Below are positions 50,745 through 60,816 of a stretch of DNA of 64,000 nt, in pieces. The stretch comes from Enterobacter ludwigii (GTDB lineage: Bacteria > Pseudomonadota > Gammaproteobacteria > Enterobacterales > Enterobacteriaceae), in contig CEFQ01000010.1 in assembly GCA_900068845.1 (NCBI GenBank), forward strand, positions 849,326 to 913,325, written 5' to 3'. Position 1 is the first letter of the stretch. The number at the start of each line of letters is the position of its first letter. The notes below the pieces were generated by a model, which saw only the letters and a list, made by a program, of their open reading frames with translations, searched no databases and had not been told where the DNA came from. The position numbers were made by a program, and so were the translations under genes.

Positions 50745-53132
50745 ATGAAATTCAGTGAACTCTGGTTACGCGAATGGGTAAATCCAGCCCTGGACAGCGC
50801 TGCGCTGTCTGAGCAAATCACCATGGCTGGCCTTGAAGTGGACGGTGTAGATCCCGTTGCTGGCGCTTTCCACGGTGTTGTGGTGGGTGAAGTGGTTGAG
50901 TGTGGTCAGCATCCGAACGCTGACAAACTGCGTGTCACCAAAATCAATGTCGGTGGCGATCGCCTGTTGGATATCGTATGTGGCGCACCCAACTGTCGTC
51001 AGGGTCTGAAAGTGGCGGTGGCGACCGTCGGCGCTGTCCTGCCAGGCGATTTCAAAATCAAAGCGGCAAAACTGCGCGGCGAGCCTTCTGAAGGCATGCT
51101 CTGCTCCTTCTCTGAGCTGGGTATTTCCGACGATCACAGTGGCATTATCGAGCTGCCGGCTGATGCACCGATTGGTACCGACATCCGCAGCTATCTGCAG
51201 CTGGATGACAACACCATCGAAATCAGCGTCACGCCAAATCGCGCCGATTGTCTGGGTATCATTGGGATTGCACGCGATGTCGCCGTGCTGAATGGTTTGC
51301 CGTTGACGGCGCCAGCCATTGAGCCGGTCAATGCAACCATCACCGATACTTTCCCAATTCGCGTCGATGCCACCGCAGCGTGTCCGCGCTATCTCGGCCG
51401 TGTGGTGAAAGGCGTCAATGTGAAAGCCGCTACGCCGCTGTGGATGCGTGAAAAGCTGCGTCGTTGTGGCATTCGTTCAATCGATCCTGTGGTCGATATC
51501 ACCAACTTTGTGCTGCTGGAACTTGGCCAGCCAATGCACGCCTTTGATCTCGATCGCCTCGACGGCGGTATCGTGGTGCGTATGGCAGAAGAGGGCGAAG
51601 TGCTGACGTTGCTGGACGGCACAGAAGCCAAACTCAGCAGCGACACGCTGGTGATCGCCGATCACCATAAAGCGCTGGCGATGGGGGGCATCTTCGGTGG
51701 CGAGCATTCGGGCGTGAATGAAGAGACGCAAAACGTACTGTTCGAATGTGCCTATTTTGATCCGCTAGCGATTACCGGTCGTGCACGTCGCCAGGGTCTG
51801 CATACCGATGCATCGCACCGTTACGAGCGTGGCGTTGATCCGGCACTGCAGCACAAAGCGATTGAACGTGCCACGCAGTTATTGCTAGACATCTGTGGCG
51901 GCGATGCGGGTCCGGTGATTGATCAAACTGACGCGAGTGCGCTACCACCACGGGCGACCATTACGCTGCGCCGTGAAAAACTCGACCGTTTAATTGGTCA
52001 CGTGATTGCTGACGATCAGGTCACGGACATCCTGACGCGTCTCGGTTGCGAAGTGACGGTTGGCACAGGCGAGTGGCAAGCTGTTGCACCAAGCTGGCGT
52101 TTCGATATGGCTATCGAAGAAGATCTGGTGGAAGAAGTGGCGCGCGTATACGGCTACAACAACATTCCTGATGTGCCGGTGAAAGCCAGTCTGATCATGA
52201 CACAGCATCGTGAAGCCAATCTTTCGCTGAAGCGGGCAAAAAATCTGTTAGTGGATAAAGGTTATCAGGAAGCGATTACCTATAGCTTCGTCGATCCCAA
52301 ACTGCAGCAGTTACTGCATCCGGGCGCAGAGGCTCTGATCCTGCCAAGCCCAATATCCAGTGATATGTCGGCCATGCGCCTGTCACTGTGGACCGGTTTG
52401 CTGGGCGCGGTGGTGTATAACCAAAACCGTCAGCAGGGCCGTGTACGCCTTTTTGAGAGCGGTTTGCGCTTTGTTCCTGATACACAGGCCGATCTGGGTA
52501 TCCGCCAGGATCTTATGCTAGCGGGCGTATTAAGCGGTAATCGCTATGAAGAGCATTGGGATCTGGCGCGTCAGACAGTTGACTTCTATGATTTGAAAGG
52601 CGATTTAGAATCGCTGCTGGAATTGACCGGTAAACTTGATGCGATTTCTTTCCGTGCGGAAGCCAATCCGGCGCTGCACCCAGGACAAAGCGCCGCCATT
52701 TATTTACAGGACGAACGAATCGGATTTATCGGGGTGGTTCATCCAGAGCTGGAACGTAAGCTGGATCTTAACGGTCGCACCTTAGTGTTTGAACTGCTTT
52801 GGAATAAGGTCGCAGACCGCGTCCTGCCTGATGCGCGCGAGATTTCCCGCTTCCCGGCAAACCGCCGTGATATCGCTGTTGTAGTGGCTGAAAACGTCCC
52901 TGCAGCAGATATCATTGCGGAGTGTAAGAAAGTTGGCGTAAATCAGGTAGTTGGCGTAAACTTGTTTGACGTGTACCGTGGTAAGGGCGTAAACGAAGGC
53001 GAAAAGAGCCTAGCGATTAGCCTGATTTTGCAGGATACCAGCCGGACACTCGAAGAAGAGGAGATTGCCGCGACCGTTTCCAAATGTGTTGCGGCATTAA
53101 AAGAGCGATTCCAGGCAACCTTGAGGGATTGA
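50745..53132 (+). CDS. pheT: Phenylalanyl-tRNA synthetase beta subunit
   Basis: PheT, 795 residues as in E. coli, holds the editing and tRNA-anticodon-binding parts. In order: the start [20 protein letters not shown], an EMAP-II/OB-fold tRNA-binding domain (about 40-150, [20 protein letters not shown]), the B3/B4 editing domain (about 210-400), the B5 domain (about 400-475), a catalytic-like domain ([16 protein letters not shown]) and the C-terminal anticodon-binding domain ([20 protein letters not shown]). It is followed by ihfA four bases after its stop, the standard enterobacterial arrangement. Confidence 0.98.
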   Translation: MKFSELWLREWVNPALDSAALSEQITMAGLEVDGVDPVAGAFHGVVVGEVVECGQHPNADKLRVTKINVGGDRLLDIVCGAPNCRQGLKVAVATVGAVLPGDFKIKAAKLRGEPSEGMLCSFSELGISDDHSGIIELPADAPIGTDIRSYLQLDDNTIEISVTPNRADCLGIIGIARDVAVLNGLPLTAPAIEPVNATITDTFPIRVDATAACPRYLGRVVKGVNVKAATPLWMREKLRRCGIRSIDPVVDITNFVLLELGQPMHAFDLDRLDGGIVVRMAEEGEVLTLLDGTEAKLSSDTLVIADHHKALAMGGIFGGEHSGVNEETQNVLFECAYFDPLAITGRARRQGLHTDASHRYERGVDPALQHKAIERATQLLLDICGGDAGPVIDQTDASALPPRATITLRREKLDRLIGHVIADDQVTDILTRLGCEVTVGTGEWQAVAPSWRFDMAIEEDLVEEVARVYGYNNIPDVPVKASLIMTQHREANLSLKRAKNLLVDKGYQEAITYSFVDPKLQQLLHPGAEALILPSPISSDMSAMRLSLWTGLLGAVVYNQNRQQGRVRLFESGLRFVPDTQADLGIRQDLMLAGVLSGNRYEEHWDLARQTVDFYDLKGDLESLLELTGKLDAISFRAEANPALHPGQSAAIYLQDERIGFIGVVHPELERKLDLNGRTLVFELLWNKVADRVLPDAREISRFPANRRDIAVVVAENVPAADIIAECKKVGVNQVVGVNLFDVYRGKGVNEGEKSLAISLILQDTSRTLEEEEIAATVSKCVAALKERFQATLRD

Positions 53133-53136
53133 ACCT

Positions 53137-53439
53137 ATGGCGCTTACAAAAGCTGAAATGTCAGAGTACCTGTTTGAAAAACTCGGGTTGAGCAAACGCG
53201 ATGCCAAAGAGTTGGTGGAACTTTTTTTTGAAGAGGTTCGCCGCGCTTTGGAAAACGGAGAACAGGTAAAACTGTCCGGATTTGGTAATTTTGATCTGCG
53301 TGACAAAAACCAGCGTCCGGGCCGTAACCCGAAGACGGGGGAAGATATTCCTATCACCGCGCGCCGAGTGGTGACATTCCGTCCGGGACAGAAGTTGAAA
53401 AGTCGCGTCGAGAACGCGACACCCAAGGATGCTGACTAA
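53137..53439 (+). CDS. ihfA: Integration host factor alpha subunit
   Basis: IHF-alpha pairs with IHF-beta to bend DNA sharply, shaping sigma-54 promoters, recombination and replication origins. The 100-residue protein matches E. coli Ihf[61 protein letters not shown] with the intercalating proline, and [22 protein letters not shown] precedes the start. It is the last gene of the pheMST-ihfA unit and is followed by a strong terminator. IHF could assist the sigma-54 promoter at 26717. Confidence 0.98.
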   Translation: MALTKAEMSEYLFEKLGLSKRDAKELVELFFEEVRRALENGEQVKLSGFGNFDLRDKNQRPGRNPKTGEDIPITARRVVTFRPGQKLKSRVENATPKDAD

Positions 53440-53452
53440 TTTCAGTACGACA

Positions 53453-53479
53453 AAAAGGCCGCTTAGCGGCCTTTTTTTT
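53453..53479 (+). terminator. Terminator of pheST-ihfA
   Basis: AAGGCCGC, loop TTA, GCGGCCTT, then eight T residues. Confidence 0.95.
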
Positions 53480-53629
53480 GCCTTGAATTGGTCCGTCCTA
53501 CACGATTTATTCATGATGTAAGGATTTCGTAAGTATCCGGAAAATAGGGTGAAAATCGGCTCACACCGATAGTGACGGCGTCAACACTTTTGCTATAACA
53601 GCGCCATCACATAAAAAGAGGTTCAGCTG

Positions 53630-54004
53630 ATGAAAAAGACAGCACTTTTATTAAGCATCCTGTTAGGCATGCCGCTGCTGGCTAGCGCCAATGTTTCCGT
53701 TAACATCAACACGCCGGGCGTTTCGATCCATATCGGCGACCAGGATAAGCGTGGCTACTATTGGGATGGTTACGACTGGCGTGCGCCAACATGGTGGAAA
53801 CAGCATCATAACCAGCGTATTGGCACCAAAGGTCCGCACGGATACTGGAACGGTAACGGCTGGCAGGCGCAGCATCCGGGCAATGGGCCCCACCGGGATG
53901 ACAAGCGTCAGCCACAGCGACAACCGCAGCCGCAGCATCACGACCAGCGTGATAATCAGCAAACGCGTGATAACCACGGTCAGCCGATTCCGCCACATCA
54001 GTAA
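53630..54004 (+). CDS. Small secreted DUF2502-like protein
   Basis: A 124-residue precursor with a signal peptide (MKKTALLLSILLGMPLLASA). The mature part begins NVSVNINTPGVSIHIGDQDK and continues RGYYWDGYDWRAPTWWKQHH, a pattern like the DUF2502 (YpeC-type) periplasmic proteins; the final 45 residues are Gln/His/Pro/Asp-rich and probably disordered. Function unknown. AAAGAGG precedes the start. E. coli has ihfA followed directly by btuC, so this gene is an insertion in the conserved order. Confidence 0.75.
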   Translation: MKKTALLLSILLGMPLLASANVSVNINTPGVSIHIGDQDKRGYYWDGYDWRAPTWWKQHHNQRIGTKGPHGYWNGNGWQAQHPGNGPHRDDKRQPQRQPQPQHHDQRDNQQTRDNHGQPIPPHQ

Positions 54005-54094
54005 TGCTTCTCCAGCGGCGCCACCACAGCGCCGCTTTCTTTTTGCTGCAATCCCACTACAATCAAATCTCTGTTTTCTCAGCCAATCTTATCT

Positions 54095-55078
54095 ATGACT
54101 CTGCTGGATCAGCTTGCTCATCAGGCAAATCGCCGCAGCCAGCGCTGGCTTATTGCACTCAGTGCGCTGCTGCTACTGCTCATTGGACTAAGCCTATGTG
54201 CCGGTGACAGTTGGATTTCACCCCCACAATGGTTTTCGGCGGATGGCGAACTGTTCGTCTGGCAACTGCGTATGCCGCGCACGCTGGCGGTGTTGCTGGT
54301 CGGCGCGGCCCTGGCGGTGTGTGGCGTTGTGATGCAGGCGCTGTTCAACAACCCATTGGCTGAACCCGGCTTACTCGGTGTTTCTAACGGGGCGGGGATT
54401 GGTTTGGTGTTAGGCGTCATGCTCGGCAACGGTTCGTTATGGAGCTTAGCACTGGCGGCGATGGCCGGAGCGCTGCTGATCACGCTGATTTTGCTGCATT
54501 TCGCTCACCAACAACTCTCGGTTAGCCGCTTACTCTTAACCGGTGTGGCACTCGGCATTATCTGTAGCGCCATCATGACGTGGGCGGTGTATTTTAGCAC
54601 CAGCCTCGATCTGCGCCAGTTGATGTACTGGATGATGGGCGGCTTTAGCGGTATCGACTGGCGTTACGGCTGGATGATGCTGGCGCTGCTGCCGGTAACG
54701 CTGCTGCTGATTGCTACCGCGCGCACACTAAATTTGCTGGCGCTGGGCGAAACCTCGGCACGTCAGCTCGGATTACCCCTGCTGCTATGGCGTAACCTGC
54801 TGGTGCTAGCCATGGGATGGCTGGTTGGCGTAAGCGTGGCAATGGCCGGCGCGATCGGATTTGTCGGCCTGGTTATCCCGCACTTATTGCGTCTTAGCGG
54901 TTTCAGCGATCATCGTTATTTGTTGCCTGCTGCGGCATTGGCCGGTGCAGCAGTGTTACTTGGCGCAGACATTATTGCCCGGTTGATGCTCACCTCCGCC
55001 GAACTGCCGATTGGTGTGGTCACTGCCACGCTCGGCGCGCCGCTGTTTATCGTGTTATTAGTGAAGTCTTCGCGCTAG
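54095..55078 (+). CDS. btuC: Vitamin B12 ABC transporter permease BtuC
   Basis: BtuC forms the homodimeric inner-membrane channel of the BtuCD-F cobalamin importer. The 327-residue protein has about ten helices and the family segments [75 protein letters not shown] (the BtuD-contact loop), [18 protein letters not shown] and [20 protein letters not shown] 54095 gives the E. coli-like start although the ribosome site is poor. btuE and btuD follow; btuF and btuB are not in the window. Confidence 0.96.
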   Translation: MTLLDQLAHQANRRSQRWLIALSALLLLLIGLSLCAGDSWISPPQWFSADGELFVWQLRMPRTLAVLLVGAALAVCGVVMQALFNNPLAEPGLLGVSNGAGIGLVLGVMLGNGSLWSLALAAMAGALLITLILLHFAHQQLSVSRLLLTGVALGIICSAIMTWAVYFSTSLDLRQLMYWMMGGFSGIDWRYGWMMLALLPVTLLLIATARTLNLLALGETSARQLGLPLLLWRNLLVLAMGWLVGVSVAMAGAIGFVGLVIPHLLRLSGFSDHRYLLPAAALAGAAVLLGADIIARLMLTSAELPIGVVTATLGAPLFIVLLVKSSR

Positions 55079-55117
55079 CTTGGGCTGGCAACTTGTTATC
55101 AACAACAGGAATCGACT

Positions 55118-55663
55118 ATGAGCATTTATCAAACAGAACTGGTTACGTTAGACGGCGAAAAAACCACGCTGGCGGAATATGAAGGAAAAGTGTTGCTGGT
55201 AGTGAATGTGGCATCAAAATGCGGCCTGACGGCACAGTATGAACAGTTAGAATCGCTGCAGAAAGCCTGGCAGGACAAGAACTTCAGCGTGCTCGGCTTC
55301 CCGTGCAACCAGTTCCTTGAGCAGGAACCGGGCAGTAACGAAGAGATTAAAACGTTCTGCAGCACCACGTATGGCGTGACTTTCCCGATGTTCGATAAAA
55401 CTGACGTCAACGGCGAGCATCGTCATCCTTTATATGCCCAGTTGACGGCGGCGCAGCCGGTCGCGCAACGTCCCGAGGGCAGCGGATTCCTGGAACGTAT
55501 GGAGAGCAAAGGCCGCGCGCCGAAAGCACCAGGCGATATCCTCTGGAACTTCGAGAAATTCCTCATCAACAAGCAGGGCAAAGTGATTGCGCGCTTCTCT
55601 CCGGACATGACGCCGGACGATCCCATCATTCTGAAAAGCGTTGAGCAGGCGCTGGCCGAGTAA
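55118..55663 (+). CDS. btuE: Glutathione/thioredoxin peroxidase BtuE
   Basis: BtuE is a non-selenium peroxidase that reduces peroxides; despite its name it is not needed for B12 uptake in E. coli. The 181-residue protein has the active-site Cys in VNVASKCGLTAQYEQL, the Gln in FPCNQFLEQEPGSNEE and the Trp in GDILWNFEKFLI, the usual catalytic residues of this family. ACAGGAATC precedes ATG 55118. Its stop codon is immediately followed by the btuD start, so the two are coupled. Confidence 0.95.
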   Translation: MSIYQTELVTLDGEKTTLAEYEGKVLLVVNVASKCGLTAQYEQLESLQKAWQDKNFSVLGFPCNQFLEQEPGSNEEIKTFCSTTYGVTFPMFDKTDVNGEHRHPLYAQLTAAQPVAQRPEGSGFLERMESKGRAPKAPGDILWNFEKFLINKQGKVIARFSPDMTPDDPIILKSVEQALAE

Positions 55664-56410
55664 ATGGTATTGCAGTGTCAGGGAGCCAACGTCGCAGGGC
55701 GATTGGCTCCCGTTGAACTTAGCCTCAATGCCGGTGAGTTAGTGCATCTGGTTGGGCCTAACGGTGCTGGCAAAAGTACGCTGCTCAACGTGCTATCGGG
55801 TTTACTGCCGAGTCAAGGCAGTATTCTACTGGATGGCACGCCGCTGACTGCGTTGAACGGAGCGGCATTAGCCCAGTTGCGCGGCTGGTTGCCGCAGCAG
55901 CAGATGGCACCGGGACAAATGCCGGTTTGGCACTACTTACGCATGCATATCACCGCACAGGCGGCGGAAACAGACCGCGTTTTACAGGCCGTCCTTACTC
56001 AGTTAGGCCTGCTGGATAAACTGACGCGCAGCCTTACGCAACTTTCCGGCGGCGAATGGCAACGCGTACGGCTGGCTGCCGTGGTGTTACAGATTCATCC
56101 GGCGATCAATCCACGCGGCAAACTGCTGCTGCTGGATGAGCCCATGAGCGCATTGGACGTGGCGCAGCAACGTGCGGTCGATAAGCTGCTGGCCGAACTC
56201 TGTTGCAGCGGTCTGGCGATTGTTGCCAGCGGGCACGATCTCAATCACAGCCTGCGCCATGCCGATCGCGTGTGGTTAATGCATCAGGGCGCGGTTGTCC
56301 GTCAGGGCCGAGCCAGCGAGGTGCTGACCGCTGCGCAATTAACACCGCTTTACCAAACCCCGTTTGAACAAATCGCTACCGCGCAAGGTCCGCTGCTGTT
56401 TATTCCCTGA
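55664..56410 (+). CDS. btuD: Vitamin B12 ABC transporter ATPase BtuD
   Basis: BtuD drives B12 import through BtuC. The 248-residue ABC protein has Walker A LVGPNGAGKSTLLNVL, Q-loop LPQQQMAPG, signature LSGGEWQRVRLAAV, Walker B LLLLDEPMSALDVAQQ and H-loop VASGHDLNH. It starts one base after the btuE stop codon, with its ribosome site inside the end of btuE. nlpC follows about 60 bases later. Confidence 0.97.
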   Translation: MVLQCQGANVAGRLAPVELSLNAGELVHLVGPNGAGKSTLLNVLSGLLPSQGSILLDGTPLTALNGAALAQLRGWLPQQQMAPGQMPVWHYLRMHITAQAAETDRVLQAVLTQLGLLDKLTRSLTQLSGGEWQRVRLAAVVLQIHPAINPRGKLLLLDEPMSALDVAQQRAVDKLLAELCCSGLAIVASGHDLNHSLRHADRVWLMHQGAVVRQGRASEVLTAAQLTPLYQTPFEQIATAQGPLLFIP

Positions 56411-56473
56411 GAGATGATTGCGTGCCGTGGCGCTTTGCCGCTAAAGTGTTTGCCGGGCGAGGGAGGAAGGAAA

Positions 56474-56938
56474 ATGCTGATGCGACTGACAATTTTGATT
56501 CTGGCACTGTTGCTGGCGGGCTGTAGCCATCATGCGCCGCCGCCTAATGGTCGCCTGTCTGATTCCATCACCGTGATAGCCCAACTTAACGATCAACTGA
56601 GCCGCTGGCGTGGTACGCCTTATCGCTACGGTGGTTTAAGCCGCGGTGGCGTTGATTGTTCAGGGTTCGTCTATCTTACTTTCCGCGATAAGTTCGACAT
56701 GCAATTGCCGCGCTCGACCAGCGATCAAACCGACATTGGTACGCGTATCGACAAAGGCGATCTGTTGCCTGGCGATCTGGTGTTCTTTAAAACCGGCAGC
56801 GGAGAAAACGGTTTGCACGTGGGTATTTACGATACGGACAATACCTTTATTCACGCCTCGACCAGTCAAGGCGTGATCCGCTCTTCGCTGGATAATGTTT
56901 ACTGGCGAAAAGTATTTTGGCAGGCCCGTCGCATCTAA
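56474..56938 (+). CDS. nlpC: Lipoprotein peptidase NlpC (NlpC/P60 family)
   Basis: A 154-residue lipoprotein, the length of E. coli NlpC. The signal peptide ends in LLAGC with a lipid-anchor Cys; the rest is an NlpC/P60 cysteine peptidase with catalytic Cys in GGVDCSGFVYLTF, His in GLHVGIYDTDN and a further His in FIHASTSQGV. Such enzymes cut cell-wall peptides. I choose ATG 56474, preceded by GGAGGAAGG; the open frame begins 20 codons earlier without a ribosome site or signal. It is the last gene of the btuCED-nlpC cluster. Confidence 0.94.
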   Translation: MLMRLTILILALLLAGCSHHAPPPNGRLSDSITVIAQLNDQLSRWRGTPYRYGGLSRGGVDCSGFVYLTFRDKFDMQLPRSTSDQTDIGTRIDKGDLLPGDLVFFKTGSGENGLHVGIYDTDNTFIHASTSQGVIRSSLDNVYWRKVFWQARRI

Positions 56939-57253
56939 ATAGCGCTGGTTACGCTGAATAAAAGACGCGAGAAAAGAATGGTTATCTCACCCTGAATTAA
57001 ATCCGAATCGTGCCGATATTTAACTATCATTTAAAATGGCACTTTACCCGCCATCGATTTAATACTATTAATAAAGCTAATTTTATTTGATGGGTATGGA
57101 CATTAACCCCGGCTTATTTGGCTTAAGTATTATTTACGGCTTAAATCGGCGTAATAAGACCTAAAACGGCACCTCTTCAAACGTTTGGTCCTATTGCCTG
57201 GTGGTATTCGTTGATATACGATGCGCCAATTGCCATTACTTCTGGCTTGAACA
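56939..57253. other. nlpC-ydiV intergenic region
   Basis: 315 bp, markedly AT-rich around 56990-57130, with no gene. It presumably carries the ydiV promoter, but I cannot assign one convincingly. No terminator hairpin with a T tract is clear after nlpC. Confidence 0.6.
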
Positions 57254-57991
57254 ATGAAAGTCCATTTGTCTGCCGACTATCAGTCGGAAACCTGGTTTTA
57301 TCCAGTTTACTCTCTGGCGGGCCAGCTGACTGCGGTCGAGCTGGTGACGCAATTCGTCCACGACAGTGCACCTATTACGCTGCCGCAGGATTTGCTATTG
57401 CCGCAATTGGACGATGCACAGCAATTACGTTTGCTGCAGAGCCAGCTTTCATTGCTGGAAAAGTACCGCGACTTTTTTGAGATTAATCAAATTACCGCTT
57501 TGGTTCGTATTGATGATTCCATGGCTAATACACTTTTAGCCAGCGAATTTCTGCTAAGGAAATTCCGACAAATTCCCTTTATTGTTTTAGATATCAGCGA
57601 AACGTTTCCGCAATTATCGTTGGGTAAATCTCATCCGTTGTTAGCTGCATTGCAGCGCGAATTTCGCTTATCGCTTTCACAATTTGGCGCAGGCAAGGCG
57701 CCAGCAACGGCGGTGTACGATAATCTGTTCAGCGTGTTAAAACTGGATAAAGGTTTTATTCAGGAGCTGGCCAAACGTGCATCGTTTACGCCTTTTATTC
57801 AGACAGTTATCAATAATTTCTCTGAGTATGCAGAGCAGATCATTATTTGCGGTATTGACGATAATCAGATAATGGAAAAAATGGCTACGTTAACCGGTGC
57901 GCAACTGCAAGGCAGCTTGTTCCCGGTGGTACAGGCCGAGCGTTTGAACGATCTAATCTATTCCGATTTGAATTTACACACGCCTTCATAG
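57254..57991 (+). CDS. ydiV: EAL-like anti-FlhD4C2 factor YdiV (RflP)
   Basis: YdiV is a degenerate EAL protein that neither binds nor cuts cyclic-di-GMP; in E. coli and Salmonella it binds FlhD and blocks or hands FlhD4C2 to ClpXP, shutting off motility in poor nutrients. The 245-residue protein aligns with E. coli YdiV: the EAL position reads AVELVTQF, then QLDDAQQLRLLQSQLSLLEK, PFIVLDISETFPQL, LSLSQFGAGKAPATAVYDNL and LDKGFIQELAKRASFTPFI. The missing catalytic Glu/Asp residues of true EAL enzymes support the same role here. Its targets are encoded at 1605-2533. Confidence 0.9.
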   Translation: MKVHLSADYQSETWFYPVYSLAGQLTAVELVTQFVHDSAPITLPQDLLLPQLDDAQQLRLLQSQLSLLEKYRDFFEINQITALVRIDDSMANTLLASEFLLRKFRQIPFIVLDISETFPQLSLGKSHPLLAALQREFRLSLSQFGAGKAPATAVYDNLFSVLKLDKGFIQELAKRASFTPFIQTVINNFSEYAEQIIICGIDDNQIMEKMATLTGAQLQGSLFPVVQAERLNDLIYSDLNLHTPS

Positions 57992-58095
57992 CCGTCATCC
58001 TTTCGCCTGTCTTCCGCGCCGTGTCGGCGTTACACTCTTCTTTATCTTAAAACTCAATGCTGGTGCCTTGTTTAAGCGCACCTTCAGGAGTGTCG

Positions 58096-59535
58096 ATGCA
58101 ATTTATTAATAGCTGGCAGCAAGAATTACCCGGATGCTACACCGCGCTGGACCCAACCCCATTGGCGGGCGGACGGCTGTTTTATCACAATGCGCCACTG
58201 GCACAGGAGATGGGTTTAGACGATGCGCTGTTCGCAGGCAACGGGCACGATGTGTGGTCAGGACGCGGATTGTTGCCGGGCATGTCGCCGCTGGCGCAGG
58301 TTTACAGTGGTCATCAGTTTGGCGTCTGGGCAGGACAACTGGGTGACGGACGCGGCCTCCTGCTCGGCGAACAGCAGCTGGCGAATGGTCGTAAGCTCGA
58401 CTGGCACTTAAAAGGCGCAGGTTTGACGCCTTATTCGCGTATGGGCGATGGCCGCGCGGTAATCCGCTCCAGCGTGCGAGAATTTCTCGCTTCCGAAGCG
58501 CTACATCATCTTGGCATTCCGACCACGCGCGCGCTGGCGTTAGCCATTGGCGATGAGCCCGTGCTGCGCGAAACGCAGGAGCGCGGCGCGATGTTAATGC
58601 GCATCGCAGACAGCCATCTGCGTTTCGGCCATTTTGAGCATTTCTATTACGGCGGTGAACAAGACAAAGTGCGCCTGTTGGCAGATTACGCTATACGCCA
58701 TCACTGGCCGCAGCTCAAAGACGAGGCCGATCGCTACGTGCTGTGGTTCACCGATATCGTCAAGCGCACCGCCAGCCTGATCGCCCATTGGCAAAGCGTG
58801 GGCTTTGCCCACGGCGTAATGAACACCGATAACATGTCGATTCTTGGCTTAACGTTGGATTATGGCCCATACGGTTTTCTCGACGACTATCAGCCGAATT
58901 ACATCTGCAATCACAGTGATTATCAGGGCCGCTACGCCTTCGAAAATCAGCCGATGATTGGTCTGTGGAACCTCAATCGTCTGGCACATGCTTTGTCGGG
59001 TCTGATGACCACCGAGCAACTCAAACAGGCGCTCGGCCATTATGAAAATGCGCTGATGCGCGTTTGGGGCGAGAAAATGCGCGCCAAACTTGGCTTGCTG
59101 AAGGCAGATGCCAACGACAACACGCTGCTGACCGGCTTGTTGTCGATGATGACGACGGAACACAGTGACTACACGCTGACCTTCCGCATGCTGAGCGAGA
59201 CGCAGCAACAGGAAACCCGTTCGCCGTTACGCGATGAGTTTATCGATCGCGACGCCTTTGATCGCTGGTACAGCGACTATCGCCAGCGCTTGTTGCAAGA
59301 TGAGGCCAGCGATGCGCAGCGTCAGGCGGTGATGAAGGCGGCCAATCCGGCGCTGGTATTACGCAATTATCTGGCACAGCAGGTGATTGAAGAGGTGGAA
59401 AACGGTGAGATAACCGCATTGGAAACGCTGCATTGTGCATTACAGCAGCCGTTTAGCGATGCGGCCGTCAGCGCGGAGTTGCGCCAACGGCCACCGGAGT
59501 GGGGCAAAACGCTGGAAGTGAGTTGTTCCAGCTAA
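58096..59535 (+). CDS. selO: Protein adenylyltransferase SelO (YdiU)
   Basis: SelO is a pseudokinase-fold enzyme that attaches AMP to Ser, Thr or Tyr of proteins, with a role in redox stress. The 479-residue protein has [40 protein letters not shown], the catalytic region [20 protein letters not shown], and the redox C-terminus EVSCSS with Cys in the place of selenocysteine in animal SelO. ATG 58096 follows AGGAG; an in-frame ATG at 58057 adds 13 residues upstream. It converges on aroH with only six bases between the stops; E. coli has ydiE (hemP) there, absent here. Confidence 0.95.
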   Translation: MQFINSWQQELPGCYTALDPTPLAGGRLFYHNAPLAQEMGLDDALFAGNGHDVWSGRGLLPGMSPLAQVYSGHQFGVWAGQLGDGRGLLLGEQQLANGRKLDWHLKGAGLTPYSRMGDGRAVIRSSVREFLASEALHHLGIPTTRALALAIGDEPVLRETQERGAMLMRIADSHLRFGHFEHFYYGGEQDKVRLLADYAIRHHWPQLKDEADRYVLWFTDIVKRTASLIAHWQSVGFAHGVMNTDNMSILGLTLDYGPYGFLDDYQPNYICNHSDYQGRYAFENQPMIGLWNLNRLAHALSGLMTTEQLKQALGHYENALMRVWGEKMRAKLGLLKADANDNTLLTGLLSMMTTEHSDYTLTFRMLSETQQQETRSPLRDEFIDRDAFDRWYSDYRQRLLQDEASDAQRQAVMKAANPALVLRNYLAQQVIEEVENGEITALETLHCALQQPFSDAAVSAELRQRPPEWGKTLEVSCSS

Positions 59536-59541
59536 GCGATA

Positions 59542-60588
59542 TTAAAAACGGCTGTCGACTGCGGCAGCCAGTTTCGCCAGCACCTCGGCGCTGTCTTCCC
59601 AGCCGAGGCACGGATCGGTGATAGACTGGCCATACGTCAGCGCTTCACCGCTCACTACTTTTTGATTCCCTTCCTGCAGGAAACTCTCAATCATTACGCC
59701 GGCCACCGCCCGCGATCCCGCACGGATTTGCGCGGCCACGTCATCAGCAACATCACGCTGACGACCATGCTGCTTCAAACAGTTGCCGTGGCTAAAGTCG
59801 ATTACCAACTGCTCAGGCAAATTAAAGTCACGTAAATTGGCGGCGGCCGCCGCCACATCTGAGGCGTGATAGTTCGGTTGACGTCCGCCGCGCAGGATCA
59901 CGTGACCATGCGGATTGCCGCTGGTTTGATAAATGGTCATTTGGCCGTTTTTATCCGGTGACAGGAACATGTGACTGGCGCGTGCGGCGCGAATCGCATC
60001 CACGGCGATCTGCACATTACCGTCGGTGCCGTTTTTAAAACCGACCGGGCAGGAGAGCGCGGAAGCCATTTCACGGTGAATCTGGCTTTCGGTGGTGCGC
60101 GCACCAATCGCGCCCCAGCTGATCAGGTCGGCAATAAACTGGCCGATCACCATATCGAGGAATTCGGTGGCCGTTGGCATGCCCAGCGCGTTGATATCGA
60201 GCAACAATTTTCGGGCGATAGCGATACCGCGGTTCACATCGTAGCTGCCATCCAGATCGGGATCGGAGATCAGGCCTTTCCAGCCAATCACGGTGCGCGG
60301 TTTTTCGAAATAGGCGCGCATCACGATTTCCAGACGATCTTTATGGCGCTCACGCAGCACGTTCAGACGTTCAGCATAGTCAATGGCGGCTTTTGGGTCG
60401 TGCAGCGAGCAAGGGCCAATAATCACCAGTAGACGCGGATCCTCACCGGTCAGGATGCGCGCAATGCGTTGGCGAGAAGCGGTGACGTTAGCAGCAATCT
60501 CTGCCGAAATAGGGTGTTCATGAGCCAGCGTAGCCGGAGTCAGCAGGCTACCGATGCGCGCAGTACGCAGTTCATCAGTCTTGTTCAT
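59542..60588 (-). CDS. aroH: 3-deoxy-7-phosphoheptulonate synthase, Trp-type AroH
   Basis: DAHP synthase joins phosphoenolpyruvate and erythrose-4-phosphate, the first step of aromatic amino-acid synthesis. The 348-residue type I enzyme has LLVIIGPCSLHDPKAAIDYA, VMRAYFEKPRTVIGWKGLIS, LISWGAIGARTTESQIHREM, GFKNGTDGN and VIDFSHGNCLKQ. Alignment is closest to E. coli AroH, the tryptophan-sensitive isozyme, and the neighbours selO and ppsR are the same as for E. coli aroH. ATG 60588 is chosen (MNKTDELRTARI as in AroH). I did not find a good Trp-repressor operator upstream. Confidence 0.94.
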   Translation of the reverse strand: MNKTDELRTARIGSLLTPATLAHEHPISAEIAANVTASRQRIARILTGEDPRLLVIIGPCSLHDPKAAIDYAERLNVLRERHKDRLEIVMRAYFEKPRTVIGWKGLISDPDLDGSYDVNRGIAIARKLLLDINALGMPTATEFLDMVIGQFIADLISWGAIGARTTESQIHREMASALSCPVGFKNGTDGNVQIAVDAIRAARASHMFLSPDKNGQMTIYQTSGNPHGHVILRGGRQPNYHASDVAAAAANLRDFNLPEQLVIDFSHGNCLKQHGRQRDVADDVAAQIRAGSRAVAGVMIESFLQEGNQKVVSGEALTYGQSITDPCLGWEDSAEVLAKLAAAVDSRF

Positions 60589-60767
60589 TGGGATTCTCAA
60601 AATTTGTTCTTCGCAACGGTGAAATACCGGGAAGTGATGGTGGTCACAATAAACTAATAGCCTGCGAATTCAACCTGCTAAAAACAAAGGTCATCACAGC
60701 AGACGGAAGCCAGGCTTTACGATCGTGATACAGGTGCAAAAAGGACCGTCAAACCGCGTATGCATCG

Positions 60768-60805
60768 TAGCGGCGCAATGTATTGCGCGATAATCGCGCC
60801 GCTAC
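60768..60805. repeat. GTAGCGGCGC palindromic repeat between aroH and ppsR
   Basis: GTAGCGGCGC (60768-60777) and GCGCCGCTAC (60796-60805) are perfect 10-bp arms; the centre AATGTATTGCGCGATAAT differs from the copy at 23152-23192. It lies just after the ppsR stop on the minus strand and may act as its 3' hairpin. Confidence 0.85.
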
Positions 60806-60816
60806 AGAATGTGAGA

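Noticed and set aside
60589-60700. Trp-repressor operator upstream of aroH
   Set aside because: Only a short ACTAATAG resemblance; no symmetric CTAGT pair, so TrpR control is not supported by what I see.
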